Shown: positions 34,657 to 43,323 of the stretch, in pieces | Numbering within the stretch: the first letter of the stretch is position 1 | How the letters are laid out: each line of letters begins with the position of its first letter | Assembly: GCF_001422205.1 (NCBI RefSeq) | Contig: NZ_LMMJ01000012.1 | Span: forward strand, 1 to 64,000 | Reading direction: 5' to 3' | DNA: 64,000 nucleotides | DNA from: Curtobacterium sp. Leaf261 | GTDB taxonomy: Bacteria > Actinomycetota > Actinomycetes > Actinomycetales > Microbacteriaceae | Program-made: the position numbers and the translations under genes | The notes under the pieces: model-generated | What the model was told of the DNA's origin: nothing | Seen by the model: the letters and a program-made list of their open reading frames with translations, nothing else | Databases searched by the model: none

Positions 34657-34706
34657 TCAGAGCGTACCGGGGTTCGGGCGCGTGCGCCGCGCCCTAAGCT
34701 GGGAAC

Positions 34707-35576
34707 ATGGCGAGTTCCTGGTCACTGTCCGGTCGGTTGCGTGGTCTGTTCCAGCGACGGACGATCGACGAGACCACGTGGGAGGACCTGGAGACCGCGC
34801 TGATCGGGGCCGACTTCGGTCCGGACATCAGCGAGGAGATCATCGAGGACCTCCGTGCCCGCGTCGACCGGTACCAGACGACCGATCCCGCCGACCTCAA
34901 CCGGATGCTCCGCGAGGTCCTCGAGGAGCGGCTGTCGAAGCTCGACACCACGCTGAAGCTGTCCGCACGCCCCGCCGTCGTGCTCGTGGTCGGGGTGAAC
35001 GGCGTCGGCAAGACGACGACCATCGGCAAGTTCGCGAAGTTCCTGAAGACGTACGACCGCACCGTCGTCGTCGGTGCGGCCGACACCTTCCGCGCGGCGG
35101 CCGTGGAGCAGGTCGCCACATGGGCCGAGCGTGCAGGCGCCAGGGTCGTCCGGCCGTCGCAGCCCGGTCAGGATCCGGCATCGGTCGCCTACCAGACCGT
35201 CGAGACCGCGATCCGCGAGGGCATCGAGATCGTCGTCATCGACACGGCCGGCCGGCTGCACACCAAGGCGGGGCTCATGGACGAGCTCGGCAAGATCAAG
35301 CGGGTCGTCGAGAAGCAGACCGAGATCGCCGAGGTGCTCCTCGTCCTCGATGCCACGACGGGGCAGAACGGTCTCGCGCAGGCGCAGGCGTTCATCGAGG
35401 GTGCCGGCGTCACGGGGCTCGTGATCACGAAGCTCGACGGGTCCGCGAAGGCCGGGTTCGTGCTCAGCGTGCAGGAGAAGACGGGCATCCCGATCAAGCT
35501 CATCGGGCAGGGCGAGGGCATCAACGACCTGACCGGGTTCACACCGCACGTGTTCGTGCAGAACCTCGTGGGCTGA
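34707..35576 (+). CDS. ftsY: Signal recognition particle receptor FtsY
   Basis: GTPase that docks the SRP-ribosome complex at the membrane. 289 residues, consisting of just the NG domain: Walker A GVNGVGKTTT at residues 96-105, DTFRAAAVEQ, DTAGRLHTK, TKLDGSAKAGF, and the closing DLTGFTPHVFVQNLVG. The acidic N-terminal A domain of E. coli FtsY is absent, and only a short amphipathic tail (SLSGRLRGLFQR) precedes N. Divergent from terC. Its partner ffh lies 480 bases downstream. Confidence 0.97.
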   Translation: MASSWSLSGRLRGLFQRRTIDETTWEDLETALIGADFGPDISEEIIEDLRARVDRYQTTDPADLNRMLREVLEERLSKLDTTLKLSARPAVVLVVGVNGVGKTTTIGKFAKFLKTYDRTVVVGAADTFRAAAVEQVATWAERAGARVVRPSQPGQDPASVAYQTVETAIREGIEIVVIDTAGRLHTKAGLMDELGKIKRVVEKQTEIAEVLLVLDATTGQNGLAQAQAFIEGAGVTGLVITKLDGSAKAGFVLSVQEKTGIPIKLIGQGEGINDLTGFTPHVFVQNLVG

Positions 35577-35715
35577 CCCGGCCGCCTGTCGCCTGTCGCC
35601 CGTCGCCAGCCGCATGTGCCGGCTGTACCCCGTGTAACCGTGCGGGGGACAGACGACTAGCATCGGCGCGGTCCGGCGCACTCGTCGGGCTCAGCTCATC
35701 CCGGAGGTGCCCCCA

Positions 35716-35877
35716 ATGCCCGCTCTGCTCATCATCGCCATCATCGTCGGCGTCGTGTTCCTCATCCTCGGTGGCGTCGTCGCGACCCTCAAGTTCCTGC
35801 TCTGGATCGGCATCGTCCTCGTGATCCTCGCCGTGATCGGCTGGCTCCTCCGCTCGATCCGCGGCCGCAAGGCGTAG
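35716..35877 (+). CDS. 53-residue membrane protein
   Basis: A short ORF: ATG 35716, stop TAG 35875-35877, with GGAGG 8-9 bases upstream (35703-35707). The product has two hydrophobic stretches, LLIIAIIVGVVFLILGGVVA and FLLWIGIVLVILAVIGWLL, and ends in a basic tail RSIRGRKA. Codons end almost always in C or G, as in neighbouring genes. It resembles small hydrophobic proteins common in actinobacteria; the function is unknown. It lies between ftsY and ffh, but a palindrome follows it. Confidence 0.75.
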   Translation: MPALLIIAIIVGVVFLILGGVVATLKFLLWIGIVLVILAVIGWLLRSIRGRKA

Positions 35878-35883
35878 CACCCG

Positions 35884-35957
35884 CGCACGTCCTGAACACC
35901 CCGGTCCGCCCGGAACACCCGCATCCCGGTGTTCCGGGCGGATCGTCGTGTGCGGGG
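35884..35957. repeat. 74-bp palindrome, family 3, copy b
   Basis: The core GTCCGCCCGGAACACC faces GGTGTTCCGGGCGGA around CGCATCC. The outer flanks CCTGAACACC and CGTGTGCGG are weaker than in copy a. It aligns with copy a (10084-10157) along its whole length, so the two are homologous elements. Confidence 0.85.
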
Positions 35958-36056
35958 TGATCATCTCGCGCGCCCGCCGTCCTGGCGGGCGCGATCCGCG
36001 CCTCCCGGCCGACCGGTGATCCGTGGCGGACGCACCCTTGTAGAATCGACGGCACC

Positions 36057-37616
36057 ATGGCGCAATTCGGCTCACTCTCCGACCGGCTCACCGAGACCTT
36101 CCGCAACCTGCGGTCCAAGGGACGGCTCACGCCGTCCGACGTGGACGGCACCGTCCGCGAGATCAGGCGCGCCCTGCTCGACGCCGACGTCGCGCTCGAG
36201 GTCGTGAAGGCGTTCACGGCATCCGTCCGCGAACGCGCCCTCGGGGACGAGGTCAGCAAGGCCCTGAACCCGGCCCAGCAGGTCGTGCAGATCGTCAACG
36301 AGGAGCTCATCGGCATCCTCGGCGGCCAGCAGCGCCGTCTGGAGTTCGCCAAGCGTCCGCCGACGGTGATCATGCTCGCCGGACTCCAGGGCGCCGGCAA
36401 GACGACCCTCGCGGGCAAGCTCGGCAAGTGGCTCAAGAAGGACGGGCACACGCCGATGCTCGTGGCCGCGGACCTCCAGCGTCCGAACGCCGTGCAGCAG
36501 CTCCAGGTCGTCGGCGAGCAGGCCGGCGTCGAGGTCTACGCGCCCGAGCCCGGCAACGGCACGGGCGACCCCGTCAAGGTCGCCAAGAACGCCATCAAGG
36601 TCGCCGAGCAGCGCCAGTTCGACACGGTCATCGTCGACACGGCCGGCCGCCTCGGCGTGGACGCCGAGCTGATGAAGCAGGCCGCGAACATCCGGAAGGC
36701 CGTCGACCCGGACGAGGTGCTGTTCGTCATCGACGCGATGATCGGCCAGGACGCCGTCGTGACGGCCCGTGCGTTCCAGGAGGGCGTGGACTTCACGGGT
36801 GTCGTGCTGTCCAAGCTCGACGGTGACGCCCGTGGTGGCGCGGCCCTGTCCGTGGCGAGCGTCACCGGCCGGCCGATCATGTTCGCCTCGACGGGTGAGG
36901 GCCTCGACGACTTCGAGCCCTTCCACCCCGACCGCATGGCGAGCCGCATCCTGGACCTCGGTGACATCCTCAGCCTCATCGAGCAGGCGCAGAGCGCGTT
37001 CGACGAGGACGAGGCCCGTGCCGTCGCCGAGAAGATCGCGACCGACTCCTTCACGCTGAACGACTTCCTGCAGCAGATGCAGCAGCTCCGCAAGGCCGGC
37101 TCGATCAAGAGCATGCTCGGCATGCTCCCCGGAGCCAAGGGCATGAAGGAGGCGCTCGACAACTTCGACGAGCGCGAGATCGTCCGGACCGAGGCGATCA
37201 TCCAGTCCATGACGCCGCAGGAACGCGCGCTCCCGAAGCTCCTCAACGGGTCGCGGCGTCTCCGCATCGCGCGCGGTGCCGGCTCGACGGTGACCGAGGT
37301 CAACTCCCTCGTGAACCGGTTCGAGCAGGCGGCGAAGATGATGAAGACCGTCGCCAAGGGCGGCGTGCCGCAGGTCCCCGGCATGGGGCCGATCCCGGGT
37401 GCCGGGTACGCGGGCAAGCGTCCGCAGCCCAAGAAGAAGGGCTCGAAGGCGGGCAACCCCGCCAAGCGCGCGCAGCAGAACGCCGCGATCGCGTCCGGTG
37501 CTCCTGCCCCGTCCAACGCTCCGGCCGGTGGCGGGTTCGGGCTCGGCGGGGCCTCGGGTCAGCAGGGGCCGTCCGACGAGGAGATGCAGGCACTCGGGAA
37601 GTTCCTGAAGCGCTAG
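36057..37616 (+). CDS. ffh: Signal recognition particle protein Ffh
   Basis: GTPase subunit of SRP that binds signal sequences and 4.5S RNA. 519 residues: N domain, G domain with GLQGAGKTT (109-117), DTAGRLGVD, SKLDGDARGG, and a Met-rich M domain from about 325 (QQMQQLRKAGSIKSMLGMLPG, RLRIARGAGSTVTEVN for RNA binding). An Ala/Gly/Lys-rich tail follows from about 455. The length is normal for actinobacteria. Its stop is 4 bases from that of the convergent GCS2 gene. Confidence 0.97.
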   Translation: MAQFGSLSDRLTETFRNLRSKGRLTPSDVDGTVREIRRALLDADVALEVVKAFTASVRERALGDEVSKALNPAQQVVQIVNEELIGILGGQQRRLEFAKRPPTVIMLAGLQGAGKTTLAGKLGKWLKKDGHTPMLVAADLQRPNAVQQLQVVGEQAGVEVYAPEPGNGTGDPVKVAKNAIKVAEQRQFDTVIVDTAGRLGVDAELMKQAANIRKAVDPDEVLFVIDAMIGQDAVVTARAFQEGVDFTGVVLSKLDGDARGGAALSVASVTGRPIMFASTGEGLDDFEPFHPDRMASRILDLGDILSLIEQAQSAFDEDEARAVAEKIATDSFTLNDFLQQMQQLRKAGSIKSMLGMLPGAKGMKEALDNFDEREIVRTEAIIQSMTPQERALPKLLNGSRRLRIARGAGSTVTEVNSLVNRFEQAAKMMKTVAKGGVPQVPGMGPIPGAGYAGKRPQPKKKGSKAGNPAKRAQQNAAIASGAPAPSNAPAGGGFGLGGASGQQGPSDEEMQALGKFLKR

Positions 37617-37620
37617 CTCG

Positions 37621-38763
37621 TCAGGCGTGGCGGCCGAGACTGTCCCGCAGCTCGCCGACCAGGGAGTGTACGACCGCCCGGAGGTCACCCTCGTGCCGCG
37701 CGGCGACGGCGAGCTGCCGCTGGTACGAGGCGCCGTCCGCGATGATCCGCTCGAGGCCGTAGAGCTCCTCGACGCACCCGAGCCGGTCCGCGGTCGGTTC
37801 GAGGCGCGAGAGCAGGTCGTGCAGGTCGTCCGTCACGAGCCGTTCGTCACCCGCCGCGTTGAGGATGATCTCGGCGTCCATGCCGTACCGCGCCGCCCGC
37901 CACTTGTTCTCGCGGACGAACCACGGCTGCATCGTCGGGAGTGTCTCGCCGGCGTCGAGCCGATCCGAGCACTCCGTGACGAGACACTGCGTCAGCGCGG
38001 CGATGGTCGCGACCTCGTCGACGGTGCTGATCCCGTCGAAGACGCGGGTCTCGAGGGTGCCCCACTTCGGTGACGGCCGGAGGTCCCAGCGCAGCTCGGA
38101 GTGGTCATCGACGACCCCGGTGCGGACCATGTCCTGCACCATCTCCTCGTAGTTCGCCCACGCACCGAACTGGAACGGCAGGCCGGCGGTCGGGAGCTGC
38201 TGGAACATCATTGCCCGGTTGGACGCGTACCCCGTGTCGTCCCCGTTCCAGAACGGGCTCGACGCCGTGAGCGCCTGGAAGTGCGGGACGAAGGCGAGCA
38301 TCGCGCCGAGGATCGGGAGCGCCTTGTCCCGGTGGTCGATCCCGACGTGCACGTGGACGCCCCAGATCAGCATCTGGCGTCCCCACCAGCGCGTCCGGTC
38401 GATGAGGGTCGCGTACCGCTCACTGTCCGGCGTGACCTCCTGGTCGGCCCACAGTGCGAACGGGTGTGTGCCGGAGCACATGAGGTCTGCGCCCAGGGTG
38501 GCAGCGGCGTCCGACACCGCGGACACCGTGCGCGCGAGGTCGGTGACCGCACCACCGACGGTGTCGTGGACGCCGGTGACCACCTCGACGGTGTTCGTGA
38601 GGAGCTCCGTGGTCACGGCCTCCTGGCGATCGATCCGCCTGCGCGCCGCCGGGATGACCTCGGGGGCTCGGGGAACGAGGTCGCCCGTGGTCGGGTCGAC
38701 GAGCGCGAGTTCCCACTCGATGCCGAGCGTGGACGGACGTGATGGTGCGAACTCGATGTCCAT
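37621..38763 (-). CDS. Glutamate-cysteine ligase family 2 (YbdK-type carboxylate-amine ligase)
   Basis: 380 residues with the GCS2 pattern: LGIEWELALVDPTTGDLVPRA near residue 14, LGADLMCSGTHPFA, WWGRQMLIWGVHVHVGI, SSPFWNGDDTGYASNRAMMFQQLP, LRPSPKWGTLETRVFD, and a C-terminal YGMDAEII. Such enzymes have weak glutamate-cysteine ligase activity or make other amide-linked compounds. In actinobacteria, mycothiol rather than glutathione is the main thiol, so the true product is uncertain. ATG 38763 (MDIEF) is chosen over an upstream in-frame start at 38856. Confidence 0.92.
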   Translation of the reverse strand: MDIEFAPSRPSTLGIEWELALVDPTTGDLVPRAPEVIPAARRRIDRQEAVTTELLTNTVEVVTGVHDTVGGAVTDLARTVSAVSDAAATLGADLMCSGTHPFALWADQEVTPDSERYATLIDRTRWWGRQMLIWGVHVHVGIDHRDKALPILGAMLAFVPHFQALTASSPFWNGDDTGYASNRAMMFQQLPTAGLPFQFGAWANYEEMVQDMVRTGVVDDHSELRWDLRPSPKWGTLETRVFDGISTVDEVATIAALTQCLVTECSDRLDAGETLPTMQPWFVRENKWRAARYGMDAEIILNAAGDERLVTDDLHDLLSRLEPTADRLGCVEELYGLERIIADGASYQRQLAVAARHEGDLRAVVHSLVGELRDSLGRHA

Positions 38764-38877
38764 GGCGACAATCCTGCCGGTCCGTCGCCGGACACGCGCA
38801 ACGCCGGGCCGGGCCGGGCCGCAGTCCGTATCCTTGGTCGCGTCCGCGATCGTCATCGAGACACGTGAGGAACACCC

Positions 38878-39702
38878 GTGGCAGAGTCGCCCCCCTCCAT
38901 CGCCCTGGTCACCGGGGCATCACGCGGCATCGGCCGCGCGATCGCCAGGAAGCTCGGTACGCGCGGGGTCACGGTCGTCGTCGCGTACAAGCGCAACGCC
39001 GACCTCGCCGATGAGTCCCTCGCGGACGTCAGGGCGGCCGGCGGCGACGGCGTCACCGCGCAGGTCGACCTCGAGGACCAGGGCTCGATCAACGCCCTGT
39101 TCGACCTGGTCCGCGACACCTACGGCCGTCTCGACCACTTCGTCGCGAACGCCGCTGCCAGCGCGTTCAAGCCCGTGGTGGACCTCAGGCTGCACCACCT
39201 CGACCGGAGCTACGCCACGAACGCGCGGTCGTTCGTGCTCGGCGCGCAGCGTGCCGCCGAGCTCATGGACGACGGCGGTCGGATCGTCGTCGTGACCTCG
39301 TACGGATCGCTCCGGGCGTTCCCGACGTACGCCGCGCTCGGTGCCGCCAAGGCGATGAGCGAGTCCTACATGCGGTACATCGCGGTCGAGTTCGGCCCGC
39401 GGCGGATCACGGTGAACGCGGTGAACGGCGGGGTCGTCGACACCGATTCACTCGACTACTTCTACTCCGAGGTGCCCGGCCAGGCGCCGCTCGACACCGT
39501 GCTCTCGAAGGTCCCGCTCGGGCGTCCGGGCACCGCGGACGACCTCGCGGACGCGGTCGACTTCCTGCTCTCCGACCGGGCGTCCTACATCACGGGCCAG
39601 GTCCTCGCGGTGGACGGCGGCCTCACCGTCGTCGCGCCGCCGTTCTGGGCGGACACGACGCCGCCGCTGCGGGACGCGGTCCTGTCGGAGGACCGCTCGT
39701 GA
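38878..39702 (+). CDS. fabL: SDR oxidoreductase, FabL-like enoyl-ACP reductase
   Basis: 274 residues. The Rossmann motif VTGASRGIGRAIA is at about residues 11-23. The catalytic pair is Tyr-x6-Lys (YAALGAAKA) rather than the Tyr-x3-Lys of most SDRs, and this is followed by VNAVNGGVVDTDSLDYF, closely matching the FabL (ENR III) pattern VNAVSGGAIDTDAL. A role in reducing trans-2-enoyl-ACP is therefore likely. GTG start; the stop overlaps the next start (GTGA), so it is coupled to the FadH-like gene. Confidence 0.75.
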   Translation: MAESPPSIALVTGASRGIGRAIARKLGTRGVTVVVAYKRNADLADESLADVRAAGGDGVTAQVDLEDQGSINALFDLVRDTYGRLDHFVANAAASAFKPVVDLRLHHLDRSYATNARSFVLGAQRAAELMDDGGRIVVVTSYGSLRAFPTYAALGAAKAMSESYMRYIAVEFGPRRITVNAVNGGVVDTDSLDYFYSEVPGQAPLDTVLSKVPLGRPGTADDLADAVDFLLSDRASYITGQVLAVDGGLTVVAPPFWADTTPPLRDAVLSEDRS

Positions 39703-41798
39703 CGGACCGGCTCGTGACGGACCGGCTCATGACGACGGCGTCGCCGTGGACCCTCGGACCGCTGACGCTCCCGCATCGCGTCGTGATGGGGAGCATGCAC
39801 ACCGGTCTCGAGGTGCGCGACGACGGTGGTGCGGGGCTCGCCGCCTTCTACGCCGAGCGCGCCGCAGGGGGAGCCGCCCTGCTCATCACCGGAGGCATCG
39901 CGATCAGCGACGAGGCGCGCGGTGGCCCGGACTTCGCGGTCTTCGGCGTCGACGGCACCGACGAGCGGTTCGGGCGTGCCGTCGCGGCCGCCCACGCCGC
40001 CGGCGGGACGATGCTCGCACAGCTGTTCCACGCGGGCCGGTACGCCCTCGTGGGCGGGATGCTCGACCGCCACGGGGACCCGCAGCGCGCCGTGGCACCG
40101 TCGGCGCTGCCGTGGGCCGCAGCGCGCGGAGTCCTGCCGTCGGCGCTGACCCCGGCGGAGATCGACCGGACGATCGAGGACTTCGCGGCTGCGGCCCGGT
40201 CCGCGCGGGCCATCGGGTTCGACGGTGTGGAGATCATGGCGTCCGAGGGGTACCTGATCAACCAGTTCTGCTCGCCGTTGACGAACCTGCGGGACGACGA
40301 GTGGGGTGGGGATGCCGTTCGTCGACGTCGGTTCGCCGTCGCCGTCACACAGGCCGTCCGGGACGCGGTGCCCGAGCTCGCGGTGACGATCCGGCTCTCC
40401 GGTGTCGACCTAATGCCCGGCTCGAGCACCCTGGACGACGTGGACACCCTCGTCGCCGAGCTCCTGCCGACCGGACTCGACGGCATCAGCGTCGGCGTCG
40501 GCTGGCACGAGTCCAGTACCCCGACCGTGCAGGCCGCAGTGCCCCACGGGGTGTGGCTGTCCTACGTCGAGCGCATCGCACGGGTGGTCCGGGGGTCGGC
40601 GCACCCGGATGTCCGCGTGCTGGCCTCGAACCGGATGACGGACCTCCGCGACGTCGAGGACGTCCTGGCCCGCGGGTTCGTCGACGCGGTCGCACTCGCC
40701 CGGCCGTTCCTCGCCGACGCGACGATCGTGGCCACGAGCCTCGCCGGCGACTTCGACCGGGTGAACACCTGCATCGGCTGCAACCAGGCGTGCCTCGACC
40801 GGACGATCGTCGGTCAGCCCGTGTCCTGCCTCGTCAACCCGCGTGCCGCCCGCGAGGTCGCCTTCCCCGCGGCACCGACCACGGACCCCAAGCGCATCGA
40901 CGTCGTCGGGGGTGGCCCGGCCGGGCTCGCCGCCGCGGTGGACGCCGCCCGTCGCGGACACACCGTGCACCTCTGGGAGCAGGCCCCGACGCTCGGCGGA
41001 CAGTTCGAGCTCGCCGCGGTCGTCCCGGGCAAGGAGGACTACGCCGCGACCGTCCGGTCCGCCGCCGCGGAGCTGCGGGCACGGGGAGCGACCGTGCACC
41101 TCGGGGTCGCCGCGACCGCGGCGCTCCTCGCCGACTCCGACGCCGTGGTGGTGGCGACGGGGGTCGTGCCACGCGAGGTCGACATCCCGGGTGCCGACCT
41201 GCCGCACGTCGTCACCTACGAGCACGCGCTCACGCACGGCGTCCCCGACGGCACCGTTGCGATCATCGGCGGTGGCGGGATCGGTGTCGACACGGCGGCG
41301 TTCCTCGTCGAGTCGCCGTCCGAGCAGTCGCGCGCGCGGGACTTCGACGCACGGTGGGACCTCGACGGCTTCGACGGACTCGTCGGCGACCTGCCCCAGC
41401 GCCAGCCGGTCGCCCTCCGGACCATCCGCCCCGGCGGCGACGTGACGGTCCTCCGTCGCGCCGGCAAGTTCGGTCAGGGCGTGGGCATCACCTCGCGCTG
41501 GGTCGCCCTCGGCCGGCTCCGCGACGCCGGCGTCAAGTTCGTCGGGGGAGTCCGGTCCTACCGGGCGATCGAGCCCGGTGTCCTCCGGATCCTCGACGAG
41601 GACGGGGTCGAACGGACCATCCCGGCGGATGTCGTGGTGATCTGTGCCGGCCAGGAGGCGCGGGGCGGCCTGGCACCGTCCCTCCAGTCCGCGGGTCTGC
41701 CGTTCGCCGTCGTCGGTGGCGCTCGCGACGCACGGAACGTGGACGCCGTCCGGGCGACGTCGGAGGCGCTCGAGGCCGTGCGGGCACTCGCTCCCTGA
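39699..41798 (+). CDS. FadH-like NADH:flavin oxidoreductase (2,4-dienoyl-CoA reductase type)
   Basis: 699 residues in three parts: an Old-Yellow-Enzyme FMN barrel (residues about 15-345; HAGRYA, FDGVEIMASEGYLINQFCSPLTNLRDDEWGG), a 4Fe-4S cluster (C-IG-C-NQA-C-LD...VS-C-LVN, about 350-375), and FAD/NAD(P) Rossmann domains (VVGGGPAGLAAAVDAARRG; IIGGGGIGVDTAAFLVE). Members reduce 2,4-dienoyl-CoA or other enones. The start is ambiguous: GTG 39699, GTG 39714 and ATG 39729 lie in a perfect GTGACGGACCGGCTC duplication. Nucleotides 41669-41695, near the C-terminus, match half of a family 1 palindrome. Confidence 0.9.
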   Translation: MTDRLVTDRLMTTASPWTLGPLTLPHRVVMGSMHTGLEVRDDGGAGLAAFYAERAAGGAALLITGGIAISDEARGGPDFAVFGVDGTDERFGRAVAAAHAAGGTMLAQLFHAGRYALVGGMLDRHGDPQRAVAPSALPWAAARGVLPSALTPAEIDRTIEDFAAAARSARAIGFDGVEIMASEGYLINQFCSPLTNLRDDEWGGDAVRRRRFAVAVTQAVRDAVPELAVTIRLSGVDLMPGSSTLDDVDTLVAELLPTGLDGISVGVGWHESSTPTVQAAVPHGVWLSYVERIARVVRGSAHPDVRVLASNRMTDLRDVEDVLARGFVDAVALARPFLADATIVATSLAGDFDRVNTCIGCNQACLDRTIVGQPVSCLVNPRAAREVAFPAAPTTDPKRIDVVGGGPAGLAAAVDAARRGHTVHLWEQAPTLGGQFELAAVVPGKEDYAATVRSAAAELRARGATVHLGVAATAALLADSDAVVVATGVVPREVDIPGADLPHVVTYEHALTHGVPDGTVAIIGGGGIGVDTAAFLVESPSEQSRARDFDARWDLDGFDGLVGDLPQRQPVALRTIRPGGDVTVLRRAGKFGQGVGITSRWVALGRLRDAGVKFVGGVRSYRAIEPGVLRILDEDGVERTIPADVVVICAGQEARGGLAPSLQSAGLPFAVVGGARDARNVDAVRATSEALEAVRALAP

Positions 41799-41826
41799 CC
41801 GTTCCTCGCCGCGCCGCGCCGCCTGG

Positions 41827-41856
41827 TTGGTGGTCCGGCTCGGAATCTGTAAGAAT
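41827..41856 (+). promoter_or_regulatory. Likely promoter of the rpsP operon
   Basis: TTGGTG (41827-41832) and AAGAAT (41851-41856, preceded by GT) are separated by 18 bases and lie about 130 bases before rpsP in an otherwise empty gap. Confidence 0.45.
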
Positions 41857-41982
41857 GAACGGTCGAGTCGTGCCCGCCCGACCCTCTAATCAGGTGTTCA
41901 CGACTTCCATTCGAGCTTCGCCGCGCGTGCCCCCACGCCCGCGGCTTCCAGTTCAACCACACAAATCGCAACAGGAGCAATT

Positions 41983-42393
41983 GTGGCTGTCAAGATCCGT
42001 CTCAAGCGTCTCGGTAAGATCCGTGCGCCCTACTACCGTGTCGTCGTCGCCGACTCGCGCACCAAGCGCGATGGTCGCGTGATCGAGGAGATCGGCAAGT
42101 ACCACCCCACCGAGCAGCCCTCGTTCATCGAGATCAAGTCGGACCGTGCCCAGTACTGGCTCGGCGTCGGTGCGCAGCCGACCGAGCAGGTCGCGGCGCT
42201 CCTCAAGCTCACGGGCGACTGGGGCAAGTTCAAGGGCGATGCGAACGCCGTCTCCACGGTGCAGACCAAGGAGACCAAGGCCGCGTTCGTGGCCGACGAG
42301 AAGAAGAAGCCGGTCCTGAAGCCGAAGTCGGAGAAGAAGGCCCCCGCGGCTGCTCCGGCCGAGTCGACCGACGCCGAGACGACCGAGGCGTAG
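41983..42393 (+). CDS. rpsP: 30S ribosomal protein S16
   Basis: 136 residues: [31 protein letters not shown] is the S16 signature at the N-terminus. The core ends near residue 85, followed by a Lys-rich, Ala/Glu-rich tail of about 50 residues ([17 protein letters not shown]) that is common in actinobacteria. GTG start after AGGAGC. First gene of the rpsP-khpA-rimM-trmD operon. Confidence 0.97.
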   Translation: MAVKIRLKRLGKIRAPYYRVVVADSRTKRDGRVIEEIGKYHPTEQPSFIEIKSDRAQYWLGVGAQPTEQVAALLKLTGDWGKFKGDANAVSTVQTKETKAAFVADEKKKPVLKPKSEKKAPAAAPAESTDAETTEA

Positions 42394-42397
42394 GTCC

Positions 42398-42634
42398 TTG
42401 CTCGAATCCGCGCTGACGCACCTCGTCAAGGGGATCGTCGATCACCCTGACGACGTGCGCGTCGCCAGCTCCACCTCTGCACGTGGCGAGGTCCTCGAGG
42501 TGCGCGTGCACCCCGAGGACCTCGGTCGCGTGATCGGACGCGCCGGACGGACCGCGAAGGCGCTCCGCACCCTGGTCACGGCTCTCGCCGATGGCAAGCG
42601 GGTGCGGGTCGACGTGGTCGACACCGATTCCTGA
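42398..42634 (+). CDS. khpA: KH-domain RNA-binding protein KhpA
   Basis: 78 residues, one KH domain with the RNA-binding GxxG loop in RVIGRAGRTAKALRTLV. It starts at TTG 42398, 4 bases after rpsP; the frame gives the family N-terminus LESALTHLVKGIVDHPDDVRV. The position between rpsP and rimM is canonical. It acts as a global small-RNA/mRNA binding protein, often with KhpB. Confidence 0.94.
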   Translation: MLESALTHLVKGIVDHPDDVRVASSTSARGEVLEVRVHPEDLGRVIGRAGRTAKALRTLVTALADGKRVRVDVVDTDS

Positions 42635-43319
42635 GCGCACGACCCAGCTGCGGGTGGGTCGGCTCAGCAAGGCGCACGGGCTCAAGGGCGGTCTGAAGCT
42701 CGAGCTCTACACGGACGACCCGGATCGTCGGTTCCCGCGCGGCGCGACGTTCGCGCTCCAGGTGCCGGACGACTCGCCGTGGGCGGACAAGTCGATCACG
42801 CTCGACGAACTCCGTTGGTACAACGGCCACCCGGTCGCGTTCTTCGAGGGCATCTCGGACCGCGACGGTGCCGAGAGCCTGGTCAAGGCGATCCTCTGGA
42901 TCGACGCCGACCTCGACGAACCGACCGGTGAGGACGACGCCTGGTACGACCACCAGCTGGTCGGGCTGACCGTGCTCCGCGACGGTGTGTCCGTCGGGAC
43001 GGTGGCGCGGGTCGACCATCTGCCGGCCCAGGACCTCCTGGCGATCGAGACCCCGGACCGCGGCGAGGTGCTCGTGCCGTTCGTGAGCGCGATCGTCCCC
43101 GCGGTGGACATCGCCGCGGGGACCGTGACGGTGACGCCCCCGACCGGGCTCTTCGAGGACCCGGTCGAGACGGCTGTGCCCGACGACGGCGCTCCTGTTG
43201 CAGTCGACGGCGCTGCTGTTCCGGACGACGGCGCTCCTGTCGCGGACGACGACGCTGCTGTCGTGGACGACGACGATGCTGCGGCGTCGGGCGGGTCGCA
43301 CGCCGACACGGAGCACTGA
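42591..43319 (+). CDS. rimM: Ribosome maturation factor RimM
   Basis: Binds S19 and helps mature the 30S head. The N-terminal RimM domain [27 protein letters not shown] and PRC-barrel ([21 protein letters not shown]...[12 protein letters not shown]) are intact. From about residue 190 there is a non-conserved acidic tail with tandem DDGAPVA-type repeats. The only in-frame starts are ATG 42591, overlapping khpA by 44 bases, and GTG 42654, which would begin at the first beta strand (VGRLSK). I keep the ATG, but the true start may be a rarer codon between. Confidence 0.93.
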   Translation: MASGCGSTWSTPIPERTTQLRVGRLSKAHGLKGGLKLELYTDDPDRRFPRGATFALQVPDDSPWADKSITLDELRWYNGHPVAFFEGISDRDGAESLVKAILWIDADLDEPTGEDDAWYDHQLVGLTVLRDGVSVGTVARVDHLPAQDLLAIETPDRGEVLVPFVSAIVPAVDIAAGTVTVTPPTGLFEDPVETAVPDDGAPVAVDGAAVPDDGAPVADDDAAVVDDDDAAASGGSHADTEH

Positions 43320-43323
43320 CCCC

